A DNA stretch of 64,000 bases from the NCBI GenBank assembly GCA_003952965.2, contig CM025856.1:7535889-7599888 (forward strand). Direction: 5' to 3'. How positions within the stretch are numbered: position 1 is the stretch's first letter; each line of letters starts with the position of its first letter. Below are positions 1 to 12,155 of this stretch, piece by piece. The translations under genes were made by a program, and so were the position numbers. Below the pieces are notes generated by a model. That model saw only the letters and a program-made list of their open reading frames with translations, did not search any database and was not told the DNA's origin. Source of the stretch: Morella rubra (Eukaryota > Streptophyta > Magnoliopsida > Fagales > Myricaceae).

Positions 1-639
1 TACTTTTTCGCGAATCTAGTCTGGATATAGTCGTACCTTGTACATCGCATTGTTATTCGGCGGGACAGTATATGCTTCGGGCTGTTTCTTATTATTTTGG
101 TCTTTGTGATTAGGATAAACAGATCCAGTTTCTTTAATATCGTTCTAATGGAGTTCTTGGTTGAACATTATGAATTGTTTCTTAACGATATATTCAAATC
201 GGTTTTGACTCGTTTGCTATTATAGTTGTTGCAGCATTATGCGGTTAAAGCTTCATCAGTAAACTTCAGCTAACATTTGAGCTTTGTGCTTCGATATCGG
301 AAAATGTTAAAAAGCTTGAATTTTCATTAAAAATAGAGTGACTAAACCGATTTTCTCGTAATATGGCTGAATATTTTGTAAAAAGAAAATCTTTATTTTC
401 TTAGTATTGTGGTATTTGTTGGTGAGGAAATTTTCTTGGACCTTTCCAATTCTTCATTAATTAATGTGTACATTTATATAATTTTATGCCAATCTTATCG
501 GATTGTTGAACTGATCATTGATGTTGTGATTGAGACTAATTCCTGGGCTATATCGTAGAAAATCTTGTTATAGATTGACAAGTAACAACTTCTCAATTCT
601 AAATTTTTGGTACTTTGGGCGGGAAAGTTGCTATATGCT
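1..639. other. Unassigned AT-rich sequence
   Basis: I see no gene, RNA or clear repeat boundary here. The short ORFs are random. The stretch may continue the degraded gag-like fragment that lies just to its right on the minus strand, but translation below about 640 gives no recognisable motif. Confidence 0.4.
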
Positions 640-1253
640 TTGCTGGTATCGACATAATGGAGATAACTCTGAAACAATCTTAGCTAAAGTAGTAACTCGA
701 AGTAAGACCCGTAATGTCCCTCTTATAGTAATCTGGAATAGACCCATAAACCCAGCACGAGAAAGAATTACTTCGACGGTCCTTGCCAAGGAAACGCTCC
801 CATTTGGCGCCGGATATGAAAAAATAACGATCATGCCATCCCTTATTAGTATTCGGATAAGAAGTAATCAGGGAAACCCCTTGGTTATTGGGGCGAAAAT
901 ATCAAAATTTGTCAACTTGGGTGGAACAAATGGGTGTAAAAAACCACAGAAACTCCTTCAGAGTAAGTTGACAATCAAGTCCAAGGTACATCGGCCACAT
1001 AACAGCACAGCCCATTAAAATCCTCCAAGCATTGGGGCTATTTGAGTCGGACACAAATGCAAAGACCTCAAAATTTTCGAACACTAAGGGGAAGAGAAAA
1101 TCTTACCCCAGATTTCAATGGAGCCTTGAAGAAGCACATTTCTCCCTTAGCTCCATTAGTATAAGGCGTCTCGTTGGTAGATGGAAGATGAAAACGAGTT
1201 TCCTTAGGGAAACGATACTCTGTGTAAAAGGCTTTGAAGTCAGCCTCCACCAT
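640..1253 (-). pseudogene. Degraded gypsy-type transposon gag-like domain (PF04195-like)
   Basis: Read on the minus strand in shifting frames, this segment gives the features of the plant putative gypsy-type transposon domain. A start-proximal part ends in LKSGVRFSLPLSVRKF. It is followed after a frameshift near 1068-1084 by a part with NAWRILMGC and LTLKEFLWFF, and then, in another frame near 780-900, by YFRPNNQG and GWHDRYFFISGAKWE. The order and spacing match that family. At least two frameshifts make it non-functional. It lies beside repeat module copy 1. I am fairly sure of the family and less sure of the exact ends. Confidence 0.55.
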
Positions 1254-1289
1254 CTAGCTAGGGCCCCAATGGCCCTCGCGCCTTTCAGG

Positions 1290-2160
1290 CACCTGATGGT
1301 GGCAATGGCATCAATGGAAATTATAGAGTAGAAAAAGTTAATTCTTTTCTTAATTTCTCCTTTGAATTTTTTATTTTGTTTATAGTAATTGTAATGTAGG
1401 TGTTTCTTAGATGTAAGAAGTCCAGGGGAAGGAATTCGAAAGCCGGTTTGGCTAATAAAAACGATTAAGGATTTTGATAGAATTGTGAATATTTATGTGA
1501 TTGGAGATTTTTTAGTTGGTTTTCTGTAATTGGTGAAAAATTTTAAAGATATTTAATTTTTATTGGAGTTGATAAAAAGGTGTAGAAAGAGATTATTTGA
1601 TGTAATTTTTTAATAAAAAAATATTGGAGGTTGGTGAAAAAGTATGGAGAGAGAAGATTTGCTAGAATTTTTTTTTTTTTAAAAAAAAAATATTGGAATT
1701 TGTGTGAAAAATTAGAGTTTGTGTAAAAGATATTGATGTTTGTGTAGGATGTTTGAGATTTTTGATGTCATTTTTGTAAATTTGTTACATTCATTATATC
1801 CTATAATACTTTTGCAAATGAACATGCCTAAGTCACTACCAAACACAAAAATATGTCCCAATCACTTCCTCATGAGATCCATCCGTCGAACAGGCCGACA
1901 ACACAAACAAATACAAATGATTTATATATAAACGTCAACAGCCCTACAACTTCATTTACTCCATCAACACAATATGGAGATCTAGAAATCCAAGCCAAGA
2001 GTACGAGTTCTCCGTTCCTGACTCACATCAGTCAAACATAGTTTAGCTTTAACACTCAACACAATATGACTCTCCGTTTATGGATGTTGTCGCCGCCATA
2101 TTTTTTTTAGAAGGATTTAAAAGGCCGTTCTAAAAAAAATAGAGCCACAGTTTTCATATA
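1290..2160 (+). repeat. Repeat module M, copy 1 (germin-like upstream type)
   Basis: This non-coding segment shares long stretches with 61185-61770 and 63205-63600. Shared parts include TTCTTAATTTCTCCTTT, CACTACCAAACACAAAA, and the tail TTTAGCTTTAACACTCAACA. Downstream parts of the same module occur about 700 bp upstream of the germin-like gene. It carries short A and T runs and no convincing ORF. I infer duplicated promoter or intergenic DNA of a former germin-like gene array. Confidence 0.55.
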
Positions 2161-2559
2161 CTTTCGTTAAGTACTTACAAAATTTTTCGTTTTAAGTACC
2201 AAACGCCCACTTGCTCTTGTAATTTGTATAATTCTTTTTTTATACAACTCAACTGGATCAATCATGCCCGTCTCAAGATTTCTTTGTTTTAGAACAAGGA
2301 CAATATACACAAAATTTAACCTTTCACAAAAATACGAAGAAAGTTCACTAAAGGAATCATAATACTAGTTCCACACCAGTGTCGAAATGATCTCGAACCT
2401 GATGCGTAGCAACTTGTCAAATGCGTATGATTTATTTTGTTGATTTCCAATTTTTCTCTGCAAAACAAAAAAAAATTATACATAAAGGTGAAGAATTATT
2501 TACCACCTTTAATAAAAATATAACCTAGCTATTGGAAGCCAACCCAAACTGACATTTTC

Positions 2560-3339
2560 ATGCATTGAATAATTTTCAGGCCAACGCATCTTCAGGAGTA
2601 AATGGAGCGATAGAAATAGCCCAAAATAAATATGAAATGACTTCTAAGCAAATTTGCATGTGCAAGAGTTGTATACATAAACATGCATTTATTTTGACTT
2701 ATATATACCTGTCATTCATGATCATGTTATGCATATCCCTTACTGAGTCATTCGACTGACAATATTTCAATTGTATCATTCCAGATGATGTTCCAGGTGA
2801 GGGAACTCATGAGGAGGATCTAGAACCTGAGGAGGGGGGCTGACGAGGGTGCCTTCCCTTAATTTGCAATTCCTGTAGATCCTAAGTTATTTTTGAAAGA
2901 GCTGATATGAACCTCCATTGTGTTGTGGTCATAGTTTGTTCAGCCTTCGAGGCTTAAGGCTCTTAAGCAACTTATATTTTGGGACCATGATGTAAATTAT
3001 AATTATTGTTTTAAGTTATTGCCCGAGGATTTGATTCTAAATGTCTCTCTATGTGTGTTATTGATATAGTTATATGTTTTTATTTTGCCTACACTTATTT
3101 ACATATTCTTATACTTCAGTAGAGCGTTGAGAGTCAGCATGTCAGCTGTGGATAAGAAAATAAACTTCTGAATATTATTTTCATGAACTATATTCATATT
3201 TTCTGAATTAGTAATAGGCAGGTTAGTTTTTTTTTAAAAAAATCCGCTTCAAGATTTTAGTAAGTATGCTAAAGCGTTTGTTGTTAGGAATGCTCGCGAC
3301 TGTCATTAGCCTCGTCAGGCTAGCATTTGGGGCGTGACA
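2560..3339 (+). mobile_element. Truncated Ty3-type LTR, 3' part
   Basis: The segment ends in GGGGCGTGACA, the same end as the solo LTR at 18821-21123. Near 2744 it carries the TGAGTCATTCGACTGA dyad seen in the other large LTRs. A splice-acceptor-like ATTCCAG follows, ending at 2784. Just after it an open stretch (2784-2843) encodes an acidic tail (HEEDLEPEEGG then stop). The 5' part of the LTR is missing or unrecognisable, so the left boundary is approximate. Confidence 0.5.
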
Positions 3340-4271
3340 TAAACTGCCAAAGAAATGGTTTATTGGGAATGATTTTGTGGTCTGACGCTAGTGGTCCAAT
3401 GCTAGTGTGGTTTATTGTGAATGATTTTGTGGTTTGACGCTTGTGGTTTAAACTGCAAATTGAAAATGATGTGTAAAACTTGGAGGTCAATATGTAACAT
3501 ACAACCATGAATATACACCAGTAAAAGACTTATCAATTAATTAACTTTATGCGTTTGGCAATGAACAAATAAATAAATAAATATGCATGCTAATTAGACC
3601 TACAGATCATAACCTTTTTTTATCGATTTGCTGTTGATTCCTACTTTGTCTTTCGGTATATACACAAGCAATACGAAAAGCTTGTTGCCTTTCTTTAACT
3701 AATAATTATTAATTTATAAACACTTAATTAGTGTTAAATTTAGGTGACAACAGACCTTATAGCCTTATCAACAAACCAATTTAAGTTATGATAGTGGTGT
3801 TGCTCTTAGTTTATATTAATTACCTGATCAGCCTCTTCAAGATAACATTTCGTTTGCAGTTTGTATTGTTGCCGGCCACATTTTAATAAGCACGTTTTCC
3901 TGGTTGAATTTGATTTCCTTTAGCTTAATTTGTCGCAGAAGGATGATCAGAAACTCGTTTAATCATCATTATTTTTATTCTTATATGGTATGTTAACTAA
4001 TTGTTATATATATGAAGGAAAGTGACAAGAAATTACACAAATTTAGGTCTAGCTTCTTTGTCTAATTACCTAGTATGCAATGTTGTTTTTTAAGTAGCTA
4101 AGGGTGCTGTACGTGCAAACTTTTAAAGTGATCTTTGGATTTGCAATAGATTAATGATCTTTATAATTCTCTGTGACATTGTTCATCAGACAATGAAAGC
4201 TTCATCTAGTTATTTATATACAGACTGTATAAGGACTTATGGGCATATACCTTCAAAGAGACCATTTCTAA

Positions 4272-4309
<38 letters not shown>

Positions 4310-4510
4310 GTGTATGTGGGAATAGTTTTCATTTTGTACTTTAGCTTTATCAAGCGGTTGATGTCCAAATTAGTAGAATTAAACAAACACGAATTGCTTT
4401 TGAAAATTTTGGCTTGCATGTTTAAATGTGCAAGTGGAATCAATTATTTATAGGAAATAGTGTATATAATTTTTACTAATATGTAGGTATTAAATTAAAC
4501 AGGTTTATAG
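3340..4510. other. Intergenic sequence upstream of FRS pseudogene
   Basis: No ORF here shows a protein signature. A near-duplicated motif pair lies at about 3357-3440 (GAATGATTTTGTGG occurs twice) and an AT microsatellite is near the right end. It may contain the promoter of the FRS pseudogene, but I see no distinctive element. Confidence 0.35.
4274..4307. repeat. (AT)17 microsatellite
   Basis: A perfect AT dinucleotide run of 34 bp, about 200 bp upstream of the FRS pseudogene start. Confidence 0.95.
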
Positions 4511-6470
4511 ATGGCAGAGATGCATTTCAACATTCTCCCGAATATTAATAGGCGAAGGTCTAATAACACAGCCAACCCAGATGGTGAGTCATGTTTTTTC
4601 TTTGGTTTCTCATTCAACAATTTTTTTTATAATTTTTTATTTGTCTGATTTGTATGGTTGGATTGAATAACTTATATGGTTCGAGCAGACAACAGGAACG
4701 TCGTCAATGTTTGGACCTTAGAGTTTAGAAATGACGAACATGCATACAACTGGTACAATAGTTATGCAATTAGTGCTGGGTTTAGCATCCGTAAGAATGA
4801 CTCATGCAAGAACAAAGAAACAGGAGACGTTACAAGTAGAATGTTTGTCTACAGCAAACAAGGATTCAGAAAAACAAAAGATGCATAGGTGCCAGTACAG
4901 AAGGAACGACAAAATACAAAGATCGGGTGTCTTGCTTGTTTCACCATCCAGCGGTAGCCGAGTGGGAAGTATTGCACGATTGATTGGTGTGCAGAACATA
5001 ATCTTGAACTAACTATGCCATCAAAAGCCCACCTGCTCCGTTCACATAGAAGTATTAATGAAGTGCAGCGCCTCGAGGTAGATGATACAGAGAGAGCCAG
5101 GATTCAGTCGAAGCTAGCACATGATTTGATGGTGGCTCAGGCAGGGGGTAAAGAAAAGTTGGGATTCACTCGAATGGACCTGAAAAACTATTTGAGTTGT
5201 AAAAGAAGTAAAACCATGGAGGTTGGGATATATGGTGTTCTTTTAAATTGGTTTGGCAATCAGTACGATAAGAATTCATATTTTTTCTTTAGGGTTATGT
5301 TGGACGATGATGATCGCATGACCAACGTCTTCTGGTCTGACCACGACATGTGAAATGACTATGCAATATTTGGGGACTTCATTTCATTTGATACTATGTA
5401 CAGGACAAACGATGAGCACCGACCACTAGGTGTATTTGTGGGAGTGAATCACCACCGATAAAGTGCAGTATTCGGGGCATGCCTATTGTTTGATGAGAAG
5501 GCTCAGTCATTCCAATGGTTGTTTGAGACATTTGTCGAGTGTATGGGCGGAAAGGCACCTCAGTCTCTCTTTACTTATCAAGATGCAGCTATGCTTGCTG
5601 CACTTCCCAATGCCTTGCCAGACACACGTCATTTTCTTTGTGTATGGCATATTCATCAAAATGCACTCAAGAATCTTGATTCTTTGTTTGGCGACATAGA
5701 GTTCAAGAGAGATTGTGCTAGACTTCTTTTCGATAGTGATGTGGATGATTTTGAGCTCGCTTGGTTTAAGATGATTGATGTTCATGATCTCTATGACAAC
5801 GAGTGGCTGCAAAAGATATACGAAAAACGCAAGATATGGGCCCCAACCTATGTTAGAAGTGTTTTTTGCTCAGGTAAGAGGACTACACAATTAAGTGAAA
5901 GCTTCAATGGAACCTTGCGTCGCTACTTGAAGTCTATAATGAACATGGCCAGATTTCTCCAACATTTTCAACAAGCAATTGATGACATGCGGTACAACTA
6001 GCTTAAATCTAACTATTCAGATGCTCGACAAGTTGCATATTTTAAGGGTGGAGGACCCGATATGTATCCACGCATCTGAAATTTACACCCAAAGTGTTTT
6101 GGCACTTTTTTTGGAACAGTGGGAAAAATCTTTTTGGGTTCGTTTTAATTGTCAGATAGAGGTGCTTGGCTTTGAAGAGGCTTCTTTACATGTTTGCAGT
6201 CGGCATCCATCCCATATATGTTCACTGGCTAAGCGACATGTTGTCACTACCACAAATGTAGTTGTAGATACTTCGAGTTTGTTCGTATAATCTGCTGCCA
6301 CATAATCTAGGTATTGAGACAGAGGCTGAATTGCTTCGCAATTCCTGAAGACTACATTCTTGAACGGTGGACGCGAAAAGCAAGGGCAACATCAGTTTGG
6401 AGATCCATTCCAAGCACACAAGGTGATCCAAATTTAGAGAGACCAGCCAACCGCAGGAGATATCAGTCCA
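4511..6470 (+). pseudogene. FAR1-related sequence (FRS / MULE-type transposase) pseudogene
   Basis: FRS proteins are transcription factors domesticated from Mutator-like transposases. Exon 1 (4511-4583) starts at ATG; a GT-AG intron (4584-4688) joins codon D across the junction. Exon 2 gives, in a single frame, an N-terminal FAR1 DNA-binding domain (WTLEFRNDEHAYNWY, then MPSKAHLLRSHRS), the MULE transposase core (FGDFISFDTMYRTN, DAAMLAALPNALP, HFLCVWHIHQNALKNL) and a SWIM zinc finger from 6257 (CSCRYFEFVRIICCH, CxC...CxH). A C-terminal IPEDYILERWTRKA follows. The frame is broken by in-frame stops at 4886, 4955, 5351, 5459 and 5999, by a local frameshift region around 6060-6250, and by a stop before the last motif. 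Apart from these it is remarkably collinear with an intact FRS. It could be a dead gene copy or a dead Mutator-like element; I see no terminal inverted repeats. Confidence 0.85.
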
Positions 6471-6544
6471 AATCTACTACTGACATATATATACTTACAT
6501 ATAAACAACAAATTTGCTCTAACAAATCTACTACTAACATATAT
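6471..6544. repeat. Short direct duplication, 54-bp period
   Basis: AATCTACTACT followed by ACATATAT occurs at about 6471-6490 and again at 6525-6544, separated by a copy of local AT-rich sequence. It lies just after the FRS pseudogene C-terminus. Confidence 0.5.
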
Positions 6545-6719
6545 TAACTTATACATATTCATGTTCTGCAACCACGTCTTTATGTTGGACTGCGTTCCTG
6601 AAATCTTGAGCTGCAACACCATATAGATGGACAATCATATACCATCACAAACAAATGGAAAAATCTCATGTAACTAACTACAAAACTAAGTGAGATATGG
6701 TGGAAAAATACCTCAATGA

Positions 6720-7873
6720 TCACTTATGGGGTTGGAAATATTTGTCAAAGCTCTCTTGCAACTTATTAATGCTGTCTTGCAACTTCTTTGTGTTGTCGAT
6801 AATTTGCCCCTGGCCACGTTCTAAAGATTCAATGCAACTCTCTATAGAATCTTGCCAAGCCATGTTGGATGAAGAAGACTGCTCATGAGTAGTCGAGGAA
6901 TGAGGAGGAACTTCCGCACCCTCATCACTGTCACTGTCACCCTCATCACCGTCACTATCACCCTCATCACCATCACCGTCACCCTCATCACCTTGCTTAT
7001 CCTTGCCACTATCGGCTTTAGGAACCCACTCTCCCCTTTCTTCTTATAACCAATCTTCGTCAATGTTTGGAAGTTAAAGGCATCAGATTGAGGTGGGCGT
7101 CAACCTCCCTCATATCCATAAGAATTCCATGGTGGTTAAAAATTTTGGTAATCCATAAGGGAGGACTTTGTTATGCTCACGAGCAAACACCATAGCTCCA
7201 ACATGATAAAAGATAGATTTATGGGCCTATGGTTTACAAGATGCTCAAGCATATAAACGTCCATAAACATAACCACTCCTCTATGACCACCTCTAGGTAG
7301 AAAGTTATAAGTTGAAATGAGATGGAGAAGCCTAAGAGACAACTTAAGGTCTTTGGCCTTAAAATGTGTAGGGGCATCTTCTTCATCATCCAAATCCAAA
7401 AGAAACCTAGCATCCCAATAGTCCCAATTATTTTCCTGAGGCCTAACTTTTTGCTCATATACATGCTCCCCACGACAAGGGATCCCCATAATCTCACTTA
7501 ACTTCTCAGCAGTAAGCTCAATGAACTTCCTACCCACTAAGCTCCTAATTGTAAGACCATCTACGTCCCTGGTCCACTTCATGTTTGCAAAAAATTGTCT
7601 AACATACTTTGGGTACACATATCTACCCATTTCACACAAATTCTCCCACCCTTGAAATTGGAAATGGCCATAGAGATCTAACTCACCTATGAGATCGAGT
7701 TCTATGTTCCTTCCTCGAATCACCATCCTTTTGGCAAAATCCATATCAAATGATGTAGCACAATCATCATTTCAAAAATCAGCGAGGTTTGCACTTTCCG
7801 GCACCTCTCTCCTCAGTATCGAAGATGATGCCGTATTCTTACTCTTCCTGGCACAACACTTGATCCTAGGCAT
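6720..7873 (-). pseudogene. Putative plant transposon protein (PF20167-like) pseudogene with acidic repeat and coiled coil
   Basis: Translation on the minus strand starts at 7873 (MPRIKCCARKSK). It crosses one in-frame TGA just before MDFAKRMV and continues as a roughly 200-residue domain with FQGWENLCEMGRYVYPKYVRQFFANM and VRPQENNWDYWDARFLLD. This is the pattern of the plant transposon-protein domain found in many plant mobile elements. Frameshifts follow near 7195 and 7110 and another near 7035. The last frame gives an acidic glycine/aspartate repeat (GDEGDGDGDEGDSDGDEGD) and a short helical, coiled-coil-like tail ending at TGA 6720-6722. A related gene with the same layout occurs at 37418-38650. 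Non-functional as it stands. Confidence 0.65.
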
Positions 7874-10310
7874 GGTGTCCAATTTTTTTTGGTGTTCACG
7901 AGAAATTTTTGTAGATTTATCAGTTTTTAGGTGTTCTACAAGTAGGCAAAAAGATAAATAAATCATATACAAATCAGTGTTGTACCCTACATTGGAGAAT
8001 CCTCATCTCTTGTGACAAGAAGAAAATTCTGCCAAGCAGTCATATAAAAAGCTACCATTGGAATTTGGATTGAAAACTGAAAACACAAATAAAGGACATG
8101 CATATGCTTAGGAAAAAAAAAAACAAAGGACATGCATATGCACAGGCACATTCATTCCAAATGTAAGAGTAGTATAACAAAGCTTAACAAGTGCAATCAT
8201 CAAACTGAACTCATAGGAAACAGAAGTGAGACGATGGCCACTAAACCAACCACGCCAAAAGAAGCTATCCATCTGGCCCTATCAGAATGCAATCATGAGT
8301 CCGCTAATTTCATAAATCTGAAAAACACATGTATGCCAAACATTGATCTAAGTAGGGAAGGCCAACCAAAGATGAACAAAATGTTGAAACAAACCATATT
8401 CTCAGAACTCCCATACCAAGCAACCTGTAAGAGTTATGAGCCATACCAAGCAACCTGTAAGAGTTATGAGCCTAACTTACTCCCATTTTGTAACTTAGCT
8501 AGTTCAAGTACAGTATTATTAGCTAGAAGAGATTGGCTAGTATTAATTTCTAATGGCAATTAAAATTATAACTATAATAATAACATGAAACATCTTCTAC
8601 TTGCAATATTTTTGGTAGTATTATTGCTTAGAAAGGATCTGAAAACAAAAACACACTTACCCATTAAAAAGAAAAAAAAAAGAGTCTCCCGCAGAAAAGA
8701 TTGAAGGATATACTAAAGCATGACTTTATGTCTCAGTATGTGGCCTGTTGTCCAGTGCTTATGTATTTGCTGTACAGTACAAGAACAAAAGAAGGAAAAA
8801 AAGTCCATTTTGAGAGTTCGCTATTTTCCTTTTGAGTAGAAGTACTACAAGCTTACTACTTCTCAGGCACCAACCCTGAGGCCCGATCAACACTAGTGGG
8901 ACAAAGTACCAGTCCCAACACTAGCATGCAACCTGCTCTACCAATTATGAAATTTCACCACCCAAAATAGCCCTTCTAAGAAGCAGAAAATGTGTTTAAT
9001 GTCACCACCTTGAAAAATATATTAGAGATTTGTACTTTAAAGATCAAAACCTGTTAAATATACGAACAGAAAGTTTAGCATCGAGATGCTTGCCCCATTA
9101 TTTCAAGTAGACCCCATCGAACTCAATGCGTGTGGGGCATAGGAGTAATGGAGAAAAGGAAATGTCAGAAGTGGGAACTATTTTGCTAAATGTCAAAAGA
9201 AAAAGGTCAAATGGGGAGTATGCCTCCTCCCTGCCATTCCTTTTGAGTTTTCTTTTCCTTTTTTTTTTTTTTTGTTTGGTTAGGATTTTCCTTTCTTATT
9301 TATCAATCAATTCCGCTGATCCGCTCTTCCCTCTCTTGTTCCGTTCCACACACCCCTACTCCTACGCAAGTTTAAACAAAATTTCAAATTGTTGAAGAAA
9401 AATTTAACTATCCATAGGAAACAGAAGTGAGACAAGTAGGAAGGCCAATCAAAGATGAACAAAATGTTCAAAGAAACCATATTCTCAAAAATCAAGCCCA
9501 TTGCAGTCAATACTGAAGACGACTGATCACACTCACCATGACAGAATTCGATGATGCTTCCACCCACAAACCCAAATGGGAAAAAAAAAATTGCAGATTC
9601 ATATTAGGCAGCAACTTGTTGATCTTTAGCTGCAGATTTCATAATTTCTACTGACAACCTGAAAGGCTAAAAACATATCAAATAGGGGATCATCCAACAA
9701 ATAAGTTTGGCTTCAGCAATTTAACGTTCGAAATTTGCACAGGTCTGGTCATTCTAGGAGAAGTAACGTCTTTTCCATGCTTCTAAAACCAACGTAGACA
9801 AGTCGCCTTAGTGGCCATCAACCCTTTTAGCTGCAGTTTTATATTTGTTTTTCCATTTTTCACCTAGGAAAGATCAACATTCTTATCAAGATCAGCAGTT
9901 CATGTAATTTAAACACTCTAATTAGACTCTGACCTACCCCTCATTACAGTTACCAAACAATGCATTCTATCTACGTCACTCATTAGTACCACGAGGACAT
10001 TCCAAGCAGCAATGTAAATCCAGCAAAATTTCACATATAAGCTAATATTTACCAAAAATGGAAATCAAGGCTGCAAAATAAGAGAGGGACGTCAGAGAGT
10101 TAAATAAGAAGTACTTTTAACATATGGTAGAACTGAATCCAACTACTAGTCCTCCTCTTCCTCCCTGCACCCCAAAAAAAGAAAATCCAAAAAAAGAAAA
10201 AGAGAATAGGTGTTCGTCAAAAGTCCAGATGATGGTAAATAAATTAAAAATGCTGAAAGCAGAGTGAAGAATGAAAAGAAAGAGATAAAAAGCAAGGTCT
10301 TTTTAGTAGT
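7874..10310. other. Unassigned AT-rich region with local duplications
   Basis: ORFs here (for example 8132-8563) show no family signature. Two segments are related: 8213-8402 and 9413-9485 share CATAGGAAACAGAAGTGAGAC and AAAGATGAACAAAATGTT, but the second lacks about 120 bp. A 30-bp perfect tandem duplication lies within the first. The region could be promoter, leader or intron of the minus-strand transposon gene to its left. Confidence 0.35.
8411..8470. repeat. Perfect 30-bp tandem duplication
   Basis: The 30-bp unit beginning CCATACCAAGCAACCTG is present twice without mismatch. It stays in frame with the surrounding open stretch, but that ORF has no other support. Confidence 0.95.
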
Positions 10311-11246
10311 TTAGCCTAAAGCACCTAATACGATTTCATAAGAGAGAGACAGATACAAAGTGACAAAAAAGAAATAAACTTATCAGTAATAATAGCAAGT
10401 GTATGAGTTGCCAACCTAAATGGCAGAGACAGAGAGACAGATCCAGCGAGGTGAGTGATGCAGCGGTGAGTTGAGGGAGAGAACCAGCCTAGAGAGTGGA
10501 GAGTGACTGAGAGATTTCGAGGGAGAGGGATTTCGAAATGGAAGGGATTTGAGGGATTTCCAAATTGTGTGTGAAGAAGTTGAGGGATTTTAGGCATTTG
10601 GAAAGAAATGTAGGGATTTGGGAAGAAGGTGGGTGAAAAACTTTTTGAAACGTCAAAGGATTTTAAAATGGGTTTTATATTGTGAAAGGGATTTTGAAGC
10701 AGTAGCTGTACCGGTCGGAGGTGTGGTCGCACTTAAATTGTAGTGGTCCGATGGTACAGAAGTTGGGATAGAAAAACGCGCACTGATTGGAGCCAAGCTG
10801 AGCTGACGATAGAGAGGCCTCATTAAATGACGTGGCGGCCTCTCTGTCGTCCATTTCATGAGATTCAATCCATATCGTGGGTCTGGATGCGTCTGGACCG
10901 TACGGTCTGGATGAATCCAACCCCCAGTCTTGAACCCTCCATGATATCTTCAACAGTCCACTCCTCGAATGACATATCCTCTATCACCATTGATCGGGAG
11001 AGGATTGGTACCCGATGCTCTTTCAGTGTCATGGATTGTTATGGAAGAAATATTCAAAAAACTTTTCGTCACATATTGATGATGACTGATGTTTCGTCAC
11101 CTAAACACCATGTGAAAGTGTATGTACTGTCCGCATGAGTATAATTATTGCTCAACTCTCTCTGCGTCATGCACGTGATAACCATGCGCACAGCCCCTGC
11201 ATGTGTTGACGGATTTTATTAACATATGGAAGCTTTATCACAATCC
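10311..11246. other. GA-rich stretch and unassigned sequence
   Basis: From 10,330 to 10,620 the plus strand is rich in GAGAGA and GGGATTT, so the minus strand is a pyrimidine-rich stretch like plant leaders. Beyond 11,040 the motif TTTCGTCAC recurs twice (about 11,066 and 11,092), resembling the GTCACC-type motifs near CACTA ends elsewhere in the window. No gene is supported. Confidence 0.35.
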
Positions 11247-11251
11247 GTGAT

Positions 11252-12155
11252 TGTTAGAAATAAAAAATTTAAACTGATAAAAAATTACTTATACTAAGAG
11301 AGGGAGAGAATAGATAAGTGAGACAAAAGATTTAAGTGGTTCGGTCCATAGACCTACATCCACTGTGGGAAGGCCCAACTGGGCAGATTTGTTTTCTCAC
11401 TTATATTTTTCATGAGGTTACATTGAGGCTTTTTATAAGCCTTTGATTTCAATAGCCCACATTGCTTTAGCAATGTGGGACTTTAATATTTTTAACACTC
11501 CCCCGCAAACTTAAGGTGGACATACGTTGAGTTTGGACTTATAAAAAATAATTCAAGGAAAATAAAAACGTCGGAATGTTGTCAGAGGTTGCTGGACTGA
11601 AGCCGAAAGGTCGCCGGATTGATGCCGGGAAGTCGCCGGATTGATGCCAAAAGGTTACCGAAGTGATGCCGGAAGGTCGCTGGAGTGGTGACGGGAGGTC
11701 ACGGAATGATGCCAGAGGTTGCCGGACTAAAGCTGGAAGGTCACCGGAATGAAGCGGAAGGTCGCCAGACTAATGCCGAGAAGTCGCCGATTGATGCCGG
11801 AAGGTTGCCGGAGTGATGCTGGAGGTTCGCCAGAAGGCCCAAGAAAAGAACTAAATTAGTCCAAACTGGATTGTGCCTAAACTAGGCCAAGCTAAGCCAA
11901 CAAGAGTGCTGGCTAGCATGGCCAAAGGATCGAAATGGCTCTGATACCATGTTAGAAATAAAACATTTAAACTGATAAAAAATTATTTATACTAAGAGAG
12001 GGAGAGAATAGATAAGTGAGACAAAAGATTTAAGTGGTTCGGTCCATAGACCTACATCCACTGTGGGAAGGCCCAACTAGGCAGATTTGTTTTCTCACTT
12101 ATATTTTTGATGAGGTTACATTGAGGCTTTTTATAAGCCTTTAATATTTTTAACA
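11252..12155 (-). mobile_element. TRIM element A (minus strand)
   Basis: Two direct repeats, 11252-11497 (246 bp) and 11950-12155 (206 bp), are near-identical apart from a block of about 40 bp missing from the second. Read on the minus strand they start TGTTAAAAATATT and end ATTTCTAACA. The repeat at 11950-12155 is followed (minus strand) at 11949-11937 by TGGTATCAGAGCC, a perfect initiator-Met-tRNA primer site. The other is preceded by a purine tract (complement of CTCCCCCGC at 11498-11506). The roughly 450-bp internal region has no gag or pol. These are the features of a terminal-repeat retrotransposon in miniature. Its right edge abuts element B with no spacer. Confidence 0.85.
11590..11835. 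repeat. GC-rich degenerate minisatellite inside TRIM A
   Basis: About ten imperfect units of roughly 23-25 bp, built on the theme GATGCCGGAAGGTCGCCGGA, fill the centre of the element. The stretch is far more GC-rich than its surroundings. It encodes no clear protein on either strand. Confidence 0.8.

Noticed and set aside
8132..8563. 143-codon ORF containing an in-frame 30-bp duplication
   Set aside because: No domain, no signal, no homologous frame in the partially duplicated copy at 9413; probably chance.
10325..10953. Three overlapping minus-strand ORFs (71-135 codons)
   Set aside because: Pro/Ser/Leu-rich readings of GA-rich DNA in all frames; no motif.
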